Shown: in pieces, positions 18,016 through 27,502 of the stretch
Layout: each line of letters opens with the position of its first letter
Numbering within the stretch: the first letter of the stretch is position 1
Assembly: GCF_014648995.1 (NCBI RefSeq)
Contig: NZ_BMSE01000022.1
Coordinates: 1 to 64,000 of the forward strand
DNA: 64,000 bases
Direction of reading: 5' to 3'
Source of the DNA: Streptomyces massasporeus
GTDB lineage: Bacteria > Actinomycetota > Actinomycetes > Streptomycetales > Streptomycetaceae
Program-made: the position numbers and the translations under genes
Notes under the pieces: model-generated
Told to the model about the DNA's origin: nothing
Databases searched by the model: none
What the model saw: the letters and a program-made list of their open reading frames with translations, nothing else

Positions 18016-19344
18016 TCACCTCACCCCGCCGCCGGCCCCTCCCACGTCAGTCAGTACGAACGACACCCGCACCCGGGCGCCGCCCAACGGCGCCCGGGTG
18101 ATCGTCAGTTCGCCGTCCGCCGCGCGGGACGCCCGGGCCACGATGTCCAGGCCCAGCCCCGTCGAACCGCCGACGCTCACACCCCGCGTGAGCGCTGCGT
18201 CGGGGTCCGCCACGCCCGGTCCCGCGTCGTCGACCGTGAGGAACACGTGCCGGTCCGCCCGCTCCACGCGCACGGCGAAGGCGGTGCCCTCCGGGGTGTG
18301 CCGGAAGACATTGCCGATCAGGGCATCGACGACGGCCGAGAGGTCGTCCTCGGGGAAGGCGACGGGCACCAGTCGCGGCGTGAGGGAACGCTCGTAGGGC
18401 CGTCCTTGCTTGGCGGCGAGAACCGACCAGAAGTCCAGACGCATGGCGACCACCTCCGCGACATCGCACGCCTTCACCGCGCCGGTCGCCGCACGGGCCG
18501 ACTGCGCAGACGCCAGCGGTGTACGGGCCGCGGCGATGATCGAGTCCAGTTCGCTCTCCAGCTGGCCGGCCGCCTCCGCGACCCGCCGGGCGCTGGGCGT
18601 CGACCCCATCCGGTCGGCCTCCAGGTAGAGAGCAGTCAACGGGGTGCGCAGCCGGTGCGAGAGGTCGGCGACCAGCTCGCGTTCCACGGCGAGCAGGTCG
18701 AGGACGCGGTCGGCCATGGTGTTGAACGCCGCACCGGCCTCCTGCAGTTCGGGCGGGCCGTCGGGTTCGACCCGCGCGTCCAGGTCGCCGGAGCCGAGAG
18801 CCAGTGAGGCCCGCTTGAGGGTGCGCGAGGAGCGGACGACGCGGGCGCCGAGCCGGTCGGCCACGAGTACCGAACCGCCGACCAGACCCAGCGCGAGCAG
18901 CGCCATGACGCCCCAGGACGCTGCCACGCCCCGGGTGAGATCTGCGGACGGCACGAAGGCTTCCACGACCGCGACCCGGTCGCCCTGCAGGACGACGGGC
19001 TGGAGGTAGACCCAGCCGCCGGCGGTGTCCACGGCCAGCGTCTCGCGCCCGCGCACGGCCCGGTCGAGCGCGTCCTCGGGCGCGTGCGGCGTGCCGACGA
19101 AGCTGCCGTCGGGCAGACGCACGACGAGCTGGTCGGAGGAACCGAGCTCGGCGACGGCCTGCTGCACGTCGGCGCGCCGGGTGGTGAGGGCGAGCACCGG
19201 AGACAGGGCGGACGCCCGCTGCTCGGCAGCCGTGGTGGCCCGGTCCCGTACCTGTTCGCGCACGAGGAGGGCGAGGGGGATGAGGAAGGACAGGGCCACC
19301 ATCGAGGTGACGGCCAGGGCGATCCCGGCGAGGGCACGTCTCAT
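18016..19344 (-). CDS. Two-component sensor histidine kinase
   Basis: The 442-residue membrane kinase has TM1 (about residues 5-28), an extracytoplasmic region of about 115 residues, TM2 (about 143-163), HAMP, and a dimerisation helix with His230 in LSHRLRTPLTAL, then an ATP-binding domain with N-box (DALIGNVFRHTPEG), G1 (VDDAGPGV) and a GSTGLGLDIV G2 box. The start ATG 19344 overlaps the stop of the response regulator gene (ATGA), so the two are translationally coupled, regulator first. The ligand is unknown. Confidence 0.9.
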   Translation of the reverse strand: MRRALAGIALAVTSMVALSFLIPLALLVREQVRDRATTAAEQRASALSPVLALTTRRADVQQAVAELGSSDQLVVRLPDGSFVGTPHAPEDALDRAVRGRETLAVDTAGGWVYLQPVVLQGDRVAVVEAFVPSADLTRGVAASWGVMALLALGLVGGSVLVADRLGARVVRSSRTLKRASLALGSGDLDARVEPDGPPELQEAGAAFNTMADRVLDLLAVERELVADLSHRLRTPLTALYLEADRMGSTPSARRVAEAAGQLESELDSIIAAARTPLASAQSARAATGAVKACDVAEVVAMRLDFWSVLAAKQGRPYERSLTPRLVPVAFPEDDLSAVVDALIGNVFRHTPEGTAFAVRVERADRHVFLTVDDAGPGVADPDAALTRGVSVGGSTGLGLDIVARASRAADGELTITRAPLGGARVRVSFVLTDVGGAGGGVR

Positions 19345-20030
19345 GGCGAGCTGACCAACTTGATGCCCAAGCCGCGAACCGTGCGCAGATAACGGGGCTT
19401 TCGCGCCTTCTCGCCCATCTTGCGGCGGAGCGCGGAGAGGTGGACGTCGACCGTCTGGTCCTCGACGTACGGCTGCTGCCACACCTCGGTGAGTATGCGC
19501 TGCCGGGTGACGACCTGGTCGGCGTGGGCGGCGAGGTAGGCGAGCAGATCGAACTCACGGCGGGTCAGGGGCAGTTCCCGGCCGGCCAGGTGCGCGGTGC
19601 GCGCCGTCGGGTCGATGCGCAGGTCTGCCACCTGCAGGACGGGCCGCCGGGCCGCGGTCACGTCGGCGGGCGCCGACCGGCGCAGCACGGCGGCGAGCCG
19701 GGCGGCTAGCTGGCCGCCGGAGAACGGCTTGACCAGGTAGTCGTCGGCCCCCGCGTTGAGCAGCCGGATGATCTCGCTCTCGTCGTCACGGGCGGTGGCG
19801 ACCAGGACCGGCACGCGGGAAATGCCCCGGATCATCCGCAGCACGTCCAGGCCGTCGAGATCGGGCAGCCCCAGGTCCAGCACCACGATGTCCGGCGTGC
19901 TCTGGGTGATCTCACGCAGCGCCTCGAAACCCTGATGGGTGGTCCTGACCGCGTAGCCGTGCCCGGTCAGGACCTCGATCAGCGCGGCCCGGATGACGGG
20001 GTCGTCCTCGACGACAAGTACGGAGGCCAT
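19341..20030 (-). CDS. OmpR-family response regulator
   Basis: The 229-residue protein has a receiver domain with the acidic pair near residues 9-10, phosphoacceptor Asp52 (VLDLGLPDLDG) and Lys101 (LVKPF), followed by a winged-helix output domain (LTRREFDLLAYLAAHADQVV, RTVRGLGIKL). ATG 20030 is chosen because the receiver begins there. The in-frame extension to 20639 is antisense to the divergent gene. It is the first gene of the operon with the kinase. The divergent gene 36 bp away is an obvious candidate target. Confidence 0.91.
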   Translation of the reverse strand: MASVLVVEDDPVIRAALIEVLTGHGYAVRTTHQGFEALREITQSTPDIVVLDLGLPDLDGLDVLRMIRGISRVPVLVATARDDESEIIRLLNAGADDYLVKPFSGGQLAARLAAVLRRSAPADVTAARRPVLQVADLRIDPTARTAHLAGRELPLTRREFDLLAYLAAHADQVVTRQRILTEVWQQPYVEDQTVDVHLSALRRKMGEKARKPRYLRTVRGLGIKLVSSP

Positions 20031-20066
20031 GAGCAGGCACGTTAGCCGGTCCGTCACTATGGTGTC

Positions 20067-20636
20067 GTGTCCCGCCTCCTGCGCTACCTGATCATATGGC
20101 TGGCCTGCACGGCAGCCAGTGTCACCGCTGTCATCCTCACGATTCACTTCGTGGTGGGGTCGACCCGGCCGACCGCGCCGGTCGCGCAGTCCGCGCCGAG
20201 TAAGCCCCTGAAGCCCCCGCGGCCCAGCCCCACCATCACGAAACCCTCCCCGAGTCCCTCGGCGAGCAGCCGCAGGCCCAGCCCGCCGCCCCGGAGCAGC
20301 GAGCCGGCGACCGATCCCAGCCCGACGCCCACGCCGACACCCACCGCCCGCACCAGCACCCCGGGGGCGTCGACCGGCGCGGACGGCTCGGGGTGCCAGG
20401 AAGGCGGCGTCGGCGTCTACACGGTGGCGTCCGAGGGCGGCAAGGCCACCGTGCGGTTCGGCGACGACGCGGTCTGCCTGATCTCGGCCGTGCCGAACCA
20501 GGGGTTCACGGTGAGCACGAGCCGGACCCAGGCACAGACACTCAAGGTGACGTTCTCGGCCAGCCGCCACCGGTCGGAAGTCACCGCCACGACCCAGCCA
20601 CAGAGCCGAGCCAACGTCCGCGAGGTGTCGTGGTGA
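20067..20636 (+). CDS. Single-pass secreted or membrane protein with Pro/Ser/Thr-rich linker
   Basis: The 189-residue protein has an N-terminal hydrophobic helix (about residues 8-30), a Pro/Ser/Thr-rich spacer (about 35-105) and a small C-terminal domain of about 80 residues with two cysteines. I do not recognise the domain. It starts at GTG 20067, divergent from the response regulator, which suggests control by that two-component system. The short 36-bp gap means the promoters must overlap. Confidence 0.7.
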   Translation: MSRLLRYLIIWLACTAASVTAVILTIHFVVGSTRPTAPVAQSAPSKPLKPPRPSPTITKPSPSPSASSRRPSPPPRSSEPATDPSPTPTPTPTARTSTPGASTGADGSGCQEGGVGVYTVASEGGKATVRFGDDAVCLISAVPNQGFTVSTSRTQAQTLKVTFSASRHRSEVTATTQPQSRANVREVSW

Positions 20637-20710
20637 CACCCCATTGCAGGAACTCTCTGCAGTCCGAGGGTGAGCGATGAGTTTGTGCAGCCGGCCGGGT
20701 CTGCCCTGGT

Positions 20711-21328
20711 ATGACTCGCATCATCGCTGACATCTCGGTTTCTCTGGACGGCTTCGTCACCGGGCCCGACCCCGGCCCGCGCAACGGTCTGGGCACGGGC
20801 GGCGAAGCCCTGCACACCTGGGCGTTCTCCGACGACCCCGAGGACCGTCGGGTCCTGTGCGAGGCGACCGCCCGCTCAGGCGCCGTCATCCTCGGTCGCC
20901 GGCTCTTCGATGTGGTCGACGGGCCAGAAGGCTGGGACGGCTCAACCGGCTATGGTGCCGGCGAGGTCGGCAAGCCCGCATTCGTCGTCGTGACGAGCAC
21001 GCCACCGACGTCGGTGCGGCTCACCGACCTCGACTGGACGTTCGTCACCACCGGTCTGGCCGACGCCGTCGCCACCGCGCGCGTGCGAGCCGAGGCGGCG
21101 TCGTCGGCCGGTGGCAAGGACCTCGATGTGATCCTCATGGGCGGCGGCGCAACGGTCGGCTCGGCGCTGGAGGCCGGGCTGGTCGACGTGCTGTCGCTGC
21201 ACCTCGCGCCCGTGGTGCTGGGCGCCGGGACGCCCCTGTTCACTGGTGGAGCGCCGCGCACGCTGGTGCAGCGAAGCGTGATCTCGACGTCGACTGCCAC
21301 GCACCTGACCTACGACGTCTCCGGGTGA
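20711..21328 (+). CDS. Dihydrofolate-reductase-fold protein (RibD C-terminal domain family)
   Basis: The 205-residue protein begins MTRIIADISVSLDGFVTGPD, the first strand of the RibD_C fold, and contains GAVILGRRLFDVV and VILMGGGATVGSALEAGLVD, which form the NADPH-binding side. Its substrate is unknown. It lies 4 bp before an alpha/beta-hydrolase-fold gene with which it is probably co-transcribed. Confidence 0.86.
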   Translation: MTRIIADISVSLDGFVTGPDPGPRNGLGTGGEALHTWAFSDDPEDRRVLCEATARSGAVILGRRLFDVVDGPEGWDGSTGYGAGEVGKPAFVVVTSTPPTSVRLTDLDWTFVTTGLADAVATARVRAEAASSAGGKDLDVILMGGGATVGSALEAGLVDVLSLHLAPVVLGAGTPLFTGGAPRTLVQRSVISTSTATHLTYDVSG

Positions 21329-21332
21329 TCCG

Positions 21333-22175
21333 ATGACCACGGTCAACGCCCGGGGAATCACTTCGGGCATCGAATCGTTCGGTGACGACAACGCGCCACT
21401 GGTCCTGCTCGCCGGCGGGACGACGATGCTCTCCTGGCCCGACGCGCTGTGCGAGCGCCTGGCCGCCGGCGGGCGCCCCGTGGTGCGCTACGACCTGCGC
21501 GACAGCGGGAAGTCCACGACAACGGATCCGCAGGCGCCCGCCTACACCCTGCGCGACCTCGCCGCCGACGCGGCGGCCCTTGCCGACGCGCTCGGCAGGG
21601 GGCCCGCCCACCTCGCCGGGATCGGCGTCGGTGGGATGGTCGCCCAGGTGGCCGTCCTCGACCACCCGAGCGCGTTCTCGGCGCTCACCTTGGTCGGCAC
21701 CCGGCCGGTTGCCCCTGGCCCGCCCGACGACGACCTCCCCGACCATGACCAGGTGACGATGAGCCGGCTGTTCGCACGCCCCATGCCCGACTGGGCCGAC
21801 CGCGAGGCGGTTGCGGAGTTCGCCGCCGCCGGCGCTGAGATCCTGGGTGACGACCCCGTCGCCGCGCGGGCCATCGCCGCCCGCGTCTGGGACCGCACGC
21901 CCGGTACCGCTCCCCCGGTCCAGATGGCCAACCAGATGGGCATGGTGTTTTCCAGGCTCGACTGCAGACCGCGCTGGCGCGAGCGCCTGCCCGAGATCGA
22001 GGTCTCCACGCTCGTCGTCCACGGCCGCCGCAACCGGTTCTTCCCCGTCGGCAACGGCGAGGCGATCGCGCGTGTGATCCCCGGGGCACGGCTGCTCGTC
22101 CTCGAGGAGGCCGCCACCGCGGTCCCCGATGCGGCGGCCGACGAGGTCACCGAGGCGATACTCACGCTGGGTTAG
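21333..22175 (+). CDS. Alpha/beta-hydrolase-fold protein lacking the catalytic triad
   Basis: The 280-residue protein aligns by eye with streptomycete alpha/beta hydrolases (VVRYDLRDSGKS; a YTLRDLAADA helix; LVVHGRRNRFFPVGNG). The nucleophile elbow reads GIGVG, so the serine of G-x-S-x-G is Gly98. The usual acid position is Asn234 (GRRNRF, where relatives have D-P). The usual histidine (EGMGH) reads EEAAT, with Thr262. All three catalytic residues are therefore replaced while the fold-forming sequence is intact. It probably binds rather than hydrolyses. It is 4 bp downstream of the RibD-fold gene. Confidence 0.82.
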   Translation: MTTVNARGITSGIESFGDDNAPLVLLAGGTTMLSWPDALCERLAAGGRPVVRYDLRDSGKSTTTDPQAPAYTLRDLAADAAALADALGRGPAHLAGIGVGGMVAQVAVLDHPSAFSALTLVGTRPVAPGPPDDDLPDHDQVTMSRLFARPMPDWADREAVAEFAAAGAEILGDDPVAARAIAARVWDRTPGTAPPVQMANQMGMVFSRLDCRPRWRERLPEIEVSTLVVHGRRNRFFPVGNGEAIARVIPGARLLVLEEAATAVPDAAADEVTEAILTLG

Positions 22176-22508
22176 GGGACGGCGGTCCCTGCTGCTCTAC
22201 CCGGCGGGACGGCCGTCCAAGCCGGACCCCGAGGACGAAGGACGTGAACTGTGCTCCTCCCGAAAACCGCAGCCGAGCACGTCGATCCCTGAATTCACGC
22301 GGGGAGAAGCGCACCACTCAGTTTGCCGCTCACCCTTCGGCAACGGTCTGCCGGCCGGGGCGGGGCTCCACGCCGAGAATGTCTGCATGGTCGTCCGAGC
22401 GACTGACGATCCCCCCTCGGGTTCAGCACTGCGGGGCAACGAAGTTCCAGTGACTTGCTAGCGTGGCCCAGCAATTGCCTACTGCGTCTGTGTCGGTCCG
22501 GGGGGATC
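22176..22508. other. Intergenic stretch with a weak hairpin
   Basis: GGACGGC (22177-22183) and GCCGTCC (22212-22218) form a possible terminator stem directly after the hydrolase-fold gene. The rest holds the promoter region of the next lipoprotein. No gene is seen. Confidence 0.4.
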
Positions 22509-23075
22509 ATGCGCCATGTCGCCGGAGCTGCTGTGCTCGCCGCAACCTGTCTGAGTCTTGCTGCCTGCTCTGAGGGCACGAGTGATCCGCAGCCGAGCCC
22601 TCGCCCCGCGCTCAGTTTCGGAAAGACCGCCGACACTGCTGGCGCCGACGGGAAGGGCACCGCGCAGATCACCCCAGAGACCGTCGTCTACGTCGATAAA
22701 GCCGGCGCCGACGCTCCAGAGCACGGTCTCTTCGCTGTGGTCACGTTCAAAGCCGGAAATCGGGCCGAGGAGTCGGTGACGACCACTGCCGTGCGGGGCG
22801 GCTTCCGGTGGAAGACGCTCGACGGGAAGACCATCAAGGCCGGAAACAGCAAAGGGGCACGAAGTGTCGCTCCCGTCGGCTTCAACGATGGCGGTGGCAA
22901 GCCAGCGGTGCGGGCCAACACCTACCAGGTCAACACCGTTGCATTCGACATCACCAGCGTCGAGAAGGGCGGCACCCTCGTCTACGTCGACGGCGACGGC
23001 GTCGCGTTTCGTTGGAAGGTTCCTTCCAACGATTCAGGGCCCACCGCGATGGCGCTGAAGTCCGCGTTGGAGTAG
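22509..23075 (+). CDS. Lipoprotein of unknown function
   Basis: The 188-residue protein has a signal peptide ending in the lipobox LAAC (Cys at about residue 20), then a beta-rich domain of about 140 residues with alternating hydrophobic residues, possibly an immunoglobulin-like or DUF4352-type fold. ATG 22509 follows GGGGGGA and gives the correct signal peptide length. The in-frame extension to 22455 is not needed. Function unknown. Confidence 0.75.
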   Translation: MRHVAGAAVLAATCLSLAACSEGTSDPQPSPRPALSFGKTADTAGADGKGTAQITPETVVYVDKAGADAPEHGLFAVVTFKAGNRAEESVTTTAVRGGFRWKTLDGKTIKAGNSKGARSVAPVGFNDGGGKPAVRANTYQVNTVAFDITSVEKGGTLVYVDGDGVAFRWKVPSNDSGPTAMALKSALE

Positions 23076-23339
23076 GTCGTTCCTGCCGAGGAGTCCTTGC
23101 GGAAGGCGAAGGGCCCGGCAACGTGAGGAGGGCGTCGCGGCGGACCGCAGCGGGCGCCGCCGCAACGCTGACGCGGGAGACGGCTGCCCACTGGGGACCC
23201 GGAGTCCGGAGTTGGGTGAGGCGGGTGTCCACGACCAGCACAGTTGGGGCTGGACATCACCAGCAAGACTGTCCGCAGGCCACCCGGCCCCTAGGGTCTG
23301 TCCGGCGAGGGGGTGCCTTCACATCTCGGGGGGCGGAAC

Positions 23340-24080
23340 CTACGGTTTGTGGGTTACCCAGAGCAGTTCCGCGGGCCAGCGGTGTGCCCAGTCGGGTGGG
23401 TCGGTTTCGTTGTAGCCGTTGGGTGTTCCGCGTTCGGGCCGCGGCTCGATGAGGTCGTCGATGATGAGACCCGCGCCGCGCAGGACCTTGACCCAGTCGC
23501 CGTAGGTGAGCTGATAGCTGGTCGCGCCGTCGTCTTCGGCGATGGTGTTCAGCCCGAAGTAGTCCTGCTGCAACGTCGTGGTCACGCGGCTGGCCGCTTC
23601 GTCGTAGCAAGCTTCGAACCAGGGGCTGGCGACGTTGAACACCAGGCGCCCGCCTCGGCCCAAGACGCGTGCGGCCTGCGGGACGGCCAGGTGCGGAGGC
23701 GCCCAGCTCAGCCCACCGAAGTCGCAGAACACCAGGTCGAAGCTGTCGGCGGCGAAGGGGAGTTGTTCGGCGGCGCCTTGCACCAGCGGGTAGCGGGCCG
23801 CTCCCATCGCGCGGGCCGCTGCGGCGAGTTGGGCTTCGGACAGGTCGAGCCCGACCACGGTGGCGCCCTCGGCGGCAAGCGCCCTGGACCACTGGCCGGC
23901 GCCGCAGCCGAGTTCGAGGACGCGCTTGCCGGTGACGTCGCCCAGGGCGTGCAGGTGCGCGTCGGGGATGGAGTACATGCCCCACAGCCGGGGTGCGGCG
24001 CCGATGTGCGGGTCGTGCTCGTGCTGGTAGGCGCTGCTGATCCGGTTCCAGAGCCGCCGGTTGGCGGGGATGCTGTCCAC
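23340..24080 (-). CDS. SAM-dependent class I methyltransferase
   Basis: The 246-residue protein has motif I VLELGCGAGQWSRALA, motif II (VVGLDLS), and SFDLVFCDFGGLSWAP as motif IV with RVLGRGGRLVF after it. This is a small-molecule methyltransferase (UbiE-like). GTG 24080 is chosen because GGAG lies 8 bases upstream and the protein then starts with VDSIPANRRLWN as in relatives. The open frame back to 24119 has no start signal. Substrate unknown. Confidence 0.85.
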   Translation of the reverse strand: MDSIPANRRLWNRISSAYQHEHDPHIGAAPRLWGMYSIPDAHLHALGDVTGKRVLELGCGAGQWSRALAAEGATVVGLDLSEAQLAAAARAMGAARYPLVQGAAEQLPFAADSFDLVFCDFGGLSWAPPHLAVPQAARVLGRGGRLVFNVASPWFEACYDEAASRVTTTLQQDYFGLNTIAEDDGATSYQLTYGDWVKVLRGAGLIIDDLIEPRPERGTPNGYNETDPPDWAHRWPAELLWVTHKP

Positions 24081-24183
24081 GTGCCGACTCCAGCACTGTG
24101 TGCCGTAGGCGGTCAACACGATTCGGGCCGCCCTCCGCCACTGCCGCGATCACGGCGCCTCCCGGAGGGGAACTGATCGCTGA

Positions 24184-24789
24184 TCACCTGGCCGCCATAG
24201 CCCGCTTGACCGAGTCACCACATACCCCCGCCATGACGGACGGCCTGGTCACGATTCGTCCTCCCGCGTGACCGCGTCCCCCAGCCGGACCGTGCACGCC
24301 GACCCTGCCGGCTGTCCTGCACGAAGGCCGGTAGCTCGCCCGTGCCCACCAGCAGGTTCGGACGGAACCGACGCGGATCGACATCGCCGGTGGGATGCGC
24401 GGATCGCAGTGTTGTCAGCGAAGAGGTGGTGACCAGGTGGACCCGGCCGAAGTCGAAGAACGTTCCTGACGCGACCTTGCCGACCGTGATCTTCTCTCCG
24501 GTGTCGTCCACGGACGCCGACGCTCGCACGGCATCCGGGACACCTCCCTCGTACTCCGGCCGTCCGGCAGTTCGACCTCGACGGTGTCATCCTCGGCTAC
24601 CCGGCTTCGACAGCCCAGCAAGGGCCCCCACTTACGGGGGTGCTTGGCACTCCCGATCGCGCCGGTCTCATCGAGAACGGCGTGCGTCCGGTCCCCAGAC
24701 AGTCCCGTGCGCAACACCACGGCAGACACCAGTGGCTCGCCCCGCATGGACTTCACCGAATACCGGTACAACGCCGTCACAGTTCCCAT
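24184..24789 (-). pseudogene. MOSC-domain protein gene, frameshifted and 3'-decayed
   Basis: From ATG 24789 the minus frame reads MGTVTALYRYSVKSMRGE and AKHPRKWGPLLGCR, the N-terminal barrel of a MOSC protein, until about 24540. Then the homologous sequence continues in another frame: ASVDDTGEKITVGKVASGTF and TTLRSAHPTGDVDPRRFRPN, the core MOSC domain. After about 24290 further shifts destroy the C-terminus, including the usual conserved cysteine near the end. MOSC proteins bind molybdenum cofactor or act as sulfur carriers. This copy is not functional as read. Confidence 0.75.
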
Positions 24790-24983
24790 AGCGATCAATG
24801 GCGTCGCCCCCGGTTCCACGTCTCGCGCGCAGCTCCGCGCGTCCGGCACCAGGCATGCACGATGGCCGGAGACGGCGTGATCAGTTCTGCCGGTGTCATC
24901 GTCATGGCCGCGAGCCGAAGAGCCCTGAGCCGCGGCGCCCTGGCAGACAGAGCCGCAGGCCGCCCGTTCTGCGGTGATCCGGC

Positions 24984-25790
24984 TCAGCCGTTCAGGATGC
25001 CGGAGACCTCGGAGACGGGGACCGTGTCCCCGGCCCGCGGCACCGTCACGCGGACCGGCTCACCGATGTCCGAGAGGGCCATGGTCAGTGTCGACCGGGC
25101 CCCGGACATGTTCACGCTCATGCGGGTCTGCACCAGCCGTCCCCGGCCGTCGACCCACGCGTCGGCGAAGACCGGGAGGTCGCTGCCCAGGGTGTCGCGA
25201 GCCCGGTTCATCTTCGTGCGCACGTCCGGGGCCATGCGCAGGGTGACGGTCCGGTGGTCGAGGATGCCGCGGTAACGCACGGCGCGCACCCCCTGGATGT
25301 TCTCCTCGCGCTCCCGGGAGATCTTGCGCATGGCGGCGATCTGCTCCAAGACGTGCTCGGGGTCGTTGAGCGGGGCCCGCAGCAGGTAGTGGGACTCCGC
25401 CTCGTCCCGGGGCACGACCCCCCAGGCATCCTCGTCGATTCCCTGGGCGCCGCTGATGTAGATCTTGCCGTCCGCGAAGACCTGGTCGCTGTGGTCGATG
25501 GCGCCGCCGGGGAGTTCGACCGCCAGGTGGCCCTTGTCCGCGGCGAAGTCGAAGCCTCCGGTGACGGTGAGGCCGTACACCCGGCCCTCACCCTCCAGTT
25601 CGACCTCCTGGCGAAACCTCGCACTGCCCTCGCGGAGAGCCGCCACGGCTGCTCGTACGGCGGAGCGGGAGCCGGAGGACGATTCAGACGGTGACGTGGC
25701 CGCGGGCTTGTCACGGTTTCCGGCGTCGGCCGCGGAACAGCCGGCACACAGGAGCGCAGCGACAGCGGCGAGGACGAGTGGACGGCGCAT
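24984..25790 (-). CDS. LppX/LprAFG-like lipoprotein
   Basis: The 268-residue protein has a signal peptide with lipobox LCAGC (Cys at about residue 18), a Ser-rich linker, and a beta-rich domain with repeated strand patterns (VYGLTVTGGFDFAADKGHLA, then FADGKIYISG), as in the lipid-carrying LolA-like LppX_LprAFG group. It may bind a lipid or lipid-linked molecule outside the membrane. ATG 25790 has GGAGAA upstream and starts the signal peptide. Confidence 0.78.
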   Translation of the reverse strand: MRRPLVLAAVAALLCAGCSAADAGNRDKPAATSPSESSSGSRSAVRAAVAALREGSARFRQEVELEGEGRVYGLTVTGGFDFAADKGHLAVELPGGAIDHSDQVFADGKIYISGAQGIDEDAWGVVPRDEAESHYLLRAPLNDPEHVLEQIAAMRKISREREENIQGVRAVRYRGILDHRTVTLRMAPDVRTKMNRARDTLGSDLPVFADAWVDGRGRLVQTRMSVNMSGARSTLTMALSDIGEPVRVTVPRAGDTVPVSEVSGILNG

Positions 25791-25993
25791 GGGATTCTCC
25801 GAGGTTTCAGGGCGAGCACTCGGCCACTGCGGCACCGCCTCGCCCGAGATCTTACGGAGGCATGCACAACACTGGAGGCACGGGAGCGAAACCCAGTTCC
25901 CGGAACAGCCATGTCAAGGACCGCCGCTGCGGTGTCAGTCTGCTGACGTATCCTTCCCGTCACCGCGCCCACCGACTTCGAGGACCAAGAGAA

Positions 25994-27502
25994 TTGACCG
26001 GCCTGTCCGCTTTACCCTTGCCCTTTCAAAGTTCCCGTTCGATAGCGTTCGCGACACCCCGCACGCTGCGGGAACTCCAGATGATCCAGTGCAGCGCACA
26101 CATCCGGGCGAAGCCGGGGTGGGTCGAGAAGATGAACGATCCGGACATCGTCGCGAGGTGGACACGAGAAGCGGTCGCTCAGGGTCTCACCGAGGCGCAA
26201 GTTCGCTACGTGCTTGCCGAACTCGTGCACTATGCCGCGCTGCGGGACGCGCAGACCGGCGTCGAGGCGTCCGCCGTCGACGGGGTGTGGCAGTCGGACA
26301 CCCTCGTCGACGACGAGCTCAGATCGCGACTGCGCACGGCGGTTCAGGTTCTGGAACAGGTCCCCGAGGCGGAACAGGACTGGCATCCCGGATCCGGCCG
26401 CCAGGTGTTGGATTTGGTTCATCCCTCGCTGTTCTGTCTGGTGAGAGAGGTGAGCGAGGCACCCGAGCGAGCTTGGCAGAACCCGACGAACCGCTACTCG
26501 AAGTACGAATTCTCGGAGAGGTTTCAGTGGCTGCCCACCGAGGTCGACGTCAGTGACGACGGTGACGTCGCCTTCCGCTCGTACGTCAACAACATCCACC
26601 CCGACACTCATCGCGAACTGGGATCCGTCCTGCCGGACTTGTTCGCGCGCATGCGCCCGCTGCTGGAGAACGTACTCACCGATCTGCGTCATCCGCGGCC
26701 CCTGCGGATCGAGGCCGATCCCTACGGCTGGTACGACTCGGAGCCGGAGTATCCGAACAAGTCCTCCTACGGTGATGACGAGGCCTACGCAGAAGCCCTC
26801 CGTGCATGGGAGGTCGCCCAGGACGACTGGTGGGAAAACCGCCGGCCGATCATTCCGGACGCCCCGGCCTTCACTGCGCCCGAGTTGCCGGATGAATCCG
26901 CCCGAGTTGATCTGCGCGGCCGGCGTCTCCAGGTCATCGTCAAGCTCGCGACCATTCACCTCACGCCCGACAAGCCCGACTACACCGGCGGTTCATGGCA
27001 TGTCGAGGGCATGTTGAACGAGCGGATCGTCTCCACCGGCATCTACTACTGGGACAGCGAGAACATCACCGAAAGCCGGCTGAGCTTCCGAGCGGCACTC
27101 GACGACCCGCACTACGAACAGAACGACGACAACGGTCTCCGTGACGTCTACGGCCTGGAGGACGAAGACGCACTGAACCAGATGCTGGGATCGGCATCAA
27201 CCCCGGCGGGCCGCTGCGTGGCATTTCCGAACATCCTGCAGCACCGTGTCGACCCATTCCGCCTCGTCGACCCCACCCGCCCGGGGCACCGCAAGATTCT
27301 CGCGTTCTTCCTGGTCGACCCTTCGGAAAGGATCGTCTCGACCTCTGATGTGCCACCGCAACAACCGTGGTCCGACACCTCGACCATGACGCTTGAGCAG
27401 GCCAAGAACTTCCGCGAACAGCTCATGCAGGAACGCAAGTTCTTCGTCGATGAACACAACGAGCAGCTCTATGAGCGAGAGTTCTCCCTCTGCGAGCACT
27501 GA
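25994..27502 (+). CDS. DUF4246-family protein, probable 2-oxoglutarate/Fe(II)-oxygenase-like fold
   Basis: The product (about 502 residues from TTG 25994) resembles DUF4246 proteins, better known from fungi: LRELQMIQCSAHIRAKPGW at the N-terminus and ERFQWLPTEVDVSDDG in the middle. The C-terminal half has WHVEGMLNERIV (His336, Glu338), then QHRVDPFRLVDPTRPGHRK (His417, Arg433) and ILAFFLVDP. This HxE...H...R spacing is what a jelly-roll Fe(II)/2-oxoglutarate oxygenase would have, so I infer such activity. The start is uncertain: no ATG with a ribosome site fits, and TTG 25994 just precedes the first conserved residues. Confidence 0.78.
   Translation: MTGLSALPLPFQSSRSIAFATPRTLRELQMIQCSAHIRAKPGWVEKMNDPDIVARWTREAVAQGLTEAQVRYVLAELVHYAALRDAQTGVEASAVDGVWQSDTLVDDELRSRLRTAVQVLEQVPEAEQDWHPGSGRQVLDLVHPSLFCLVREVSEAPERAWQNPTNRYSKYEFSERFQWLPTEVDVSDDGDVAFRSYVNNIHPDTHRELGSVLPDLFARMRPLLENVLTDLRHPRPLRIEADPYGWYDSEPEYPNKSSYGDDEAYAEALRAWEVAQDDWWENRRPIIPDAPAFTAPELPDESARVDLRGRRLQVIVKLATIHLTPDKPDYTGGSWHVEGMLNERIVSTGIYYWDSENITESRLSFRAALDDPHYEQNDDNGLRDVYGLEDEDALNQMLGSASTPAGRCVAFPNILQHRVDPFRLVDPTRPGHRKILAFFLVDPSERIVSTSDVPPQQPWSDTSTMTLEQAKNFREQLMQERKFFVDEHNEQLYEREFSLCEH

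Noticed and set aside
23291..23310. CTAGGGTCTGTCCGG as an insertion sequence end
   Set aside because: No matching inverted end or transposase lies nearby.
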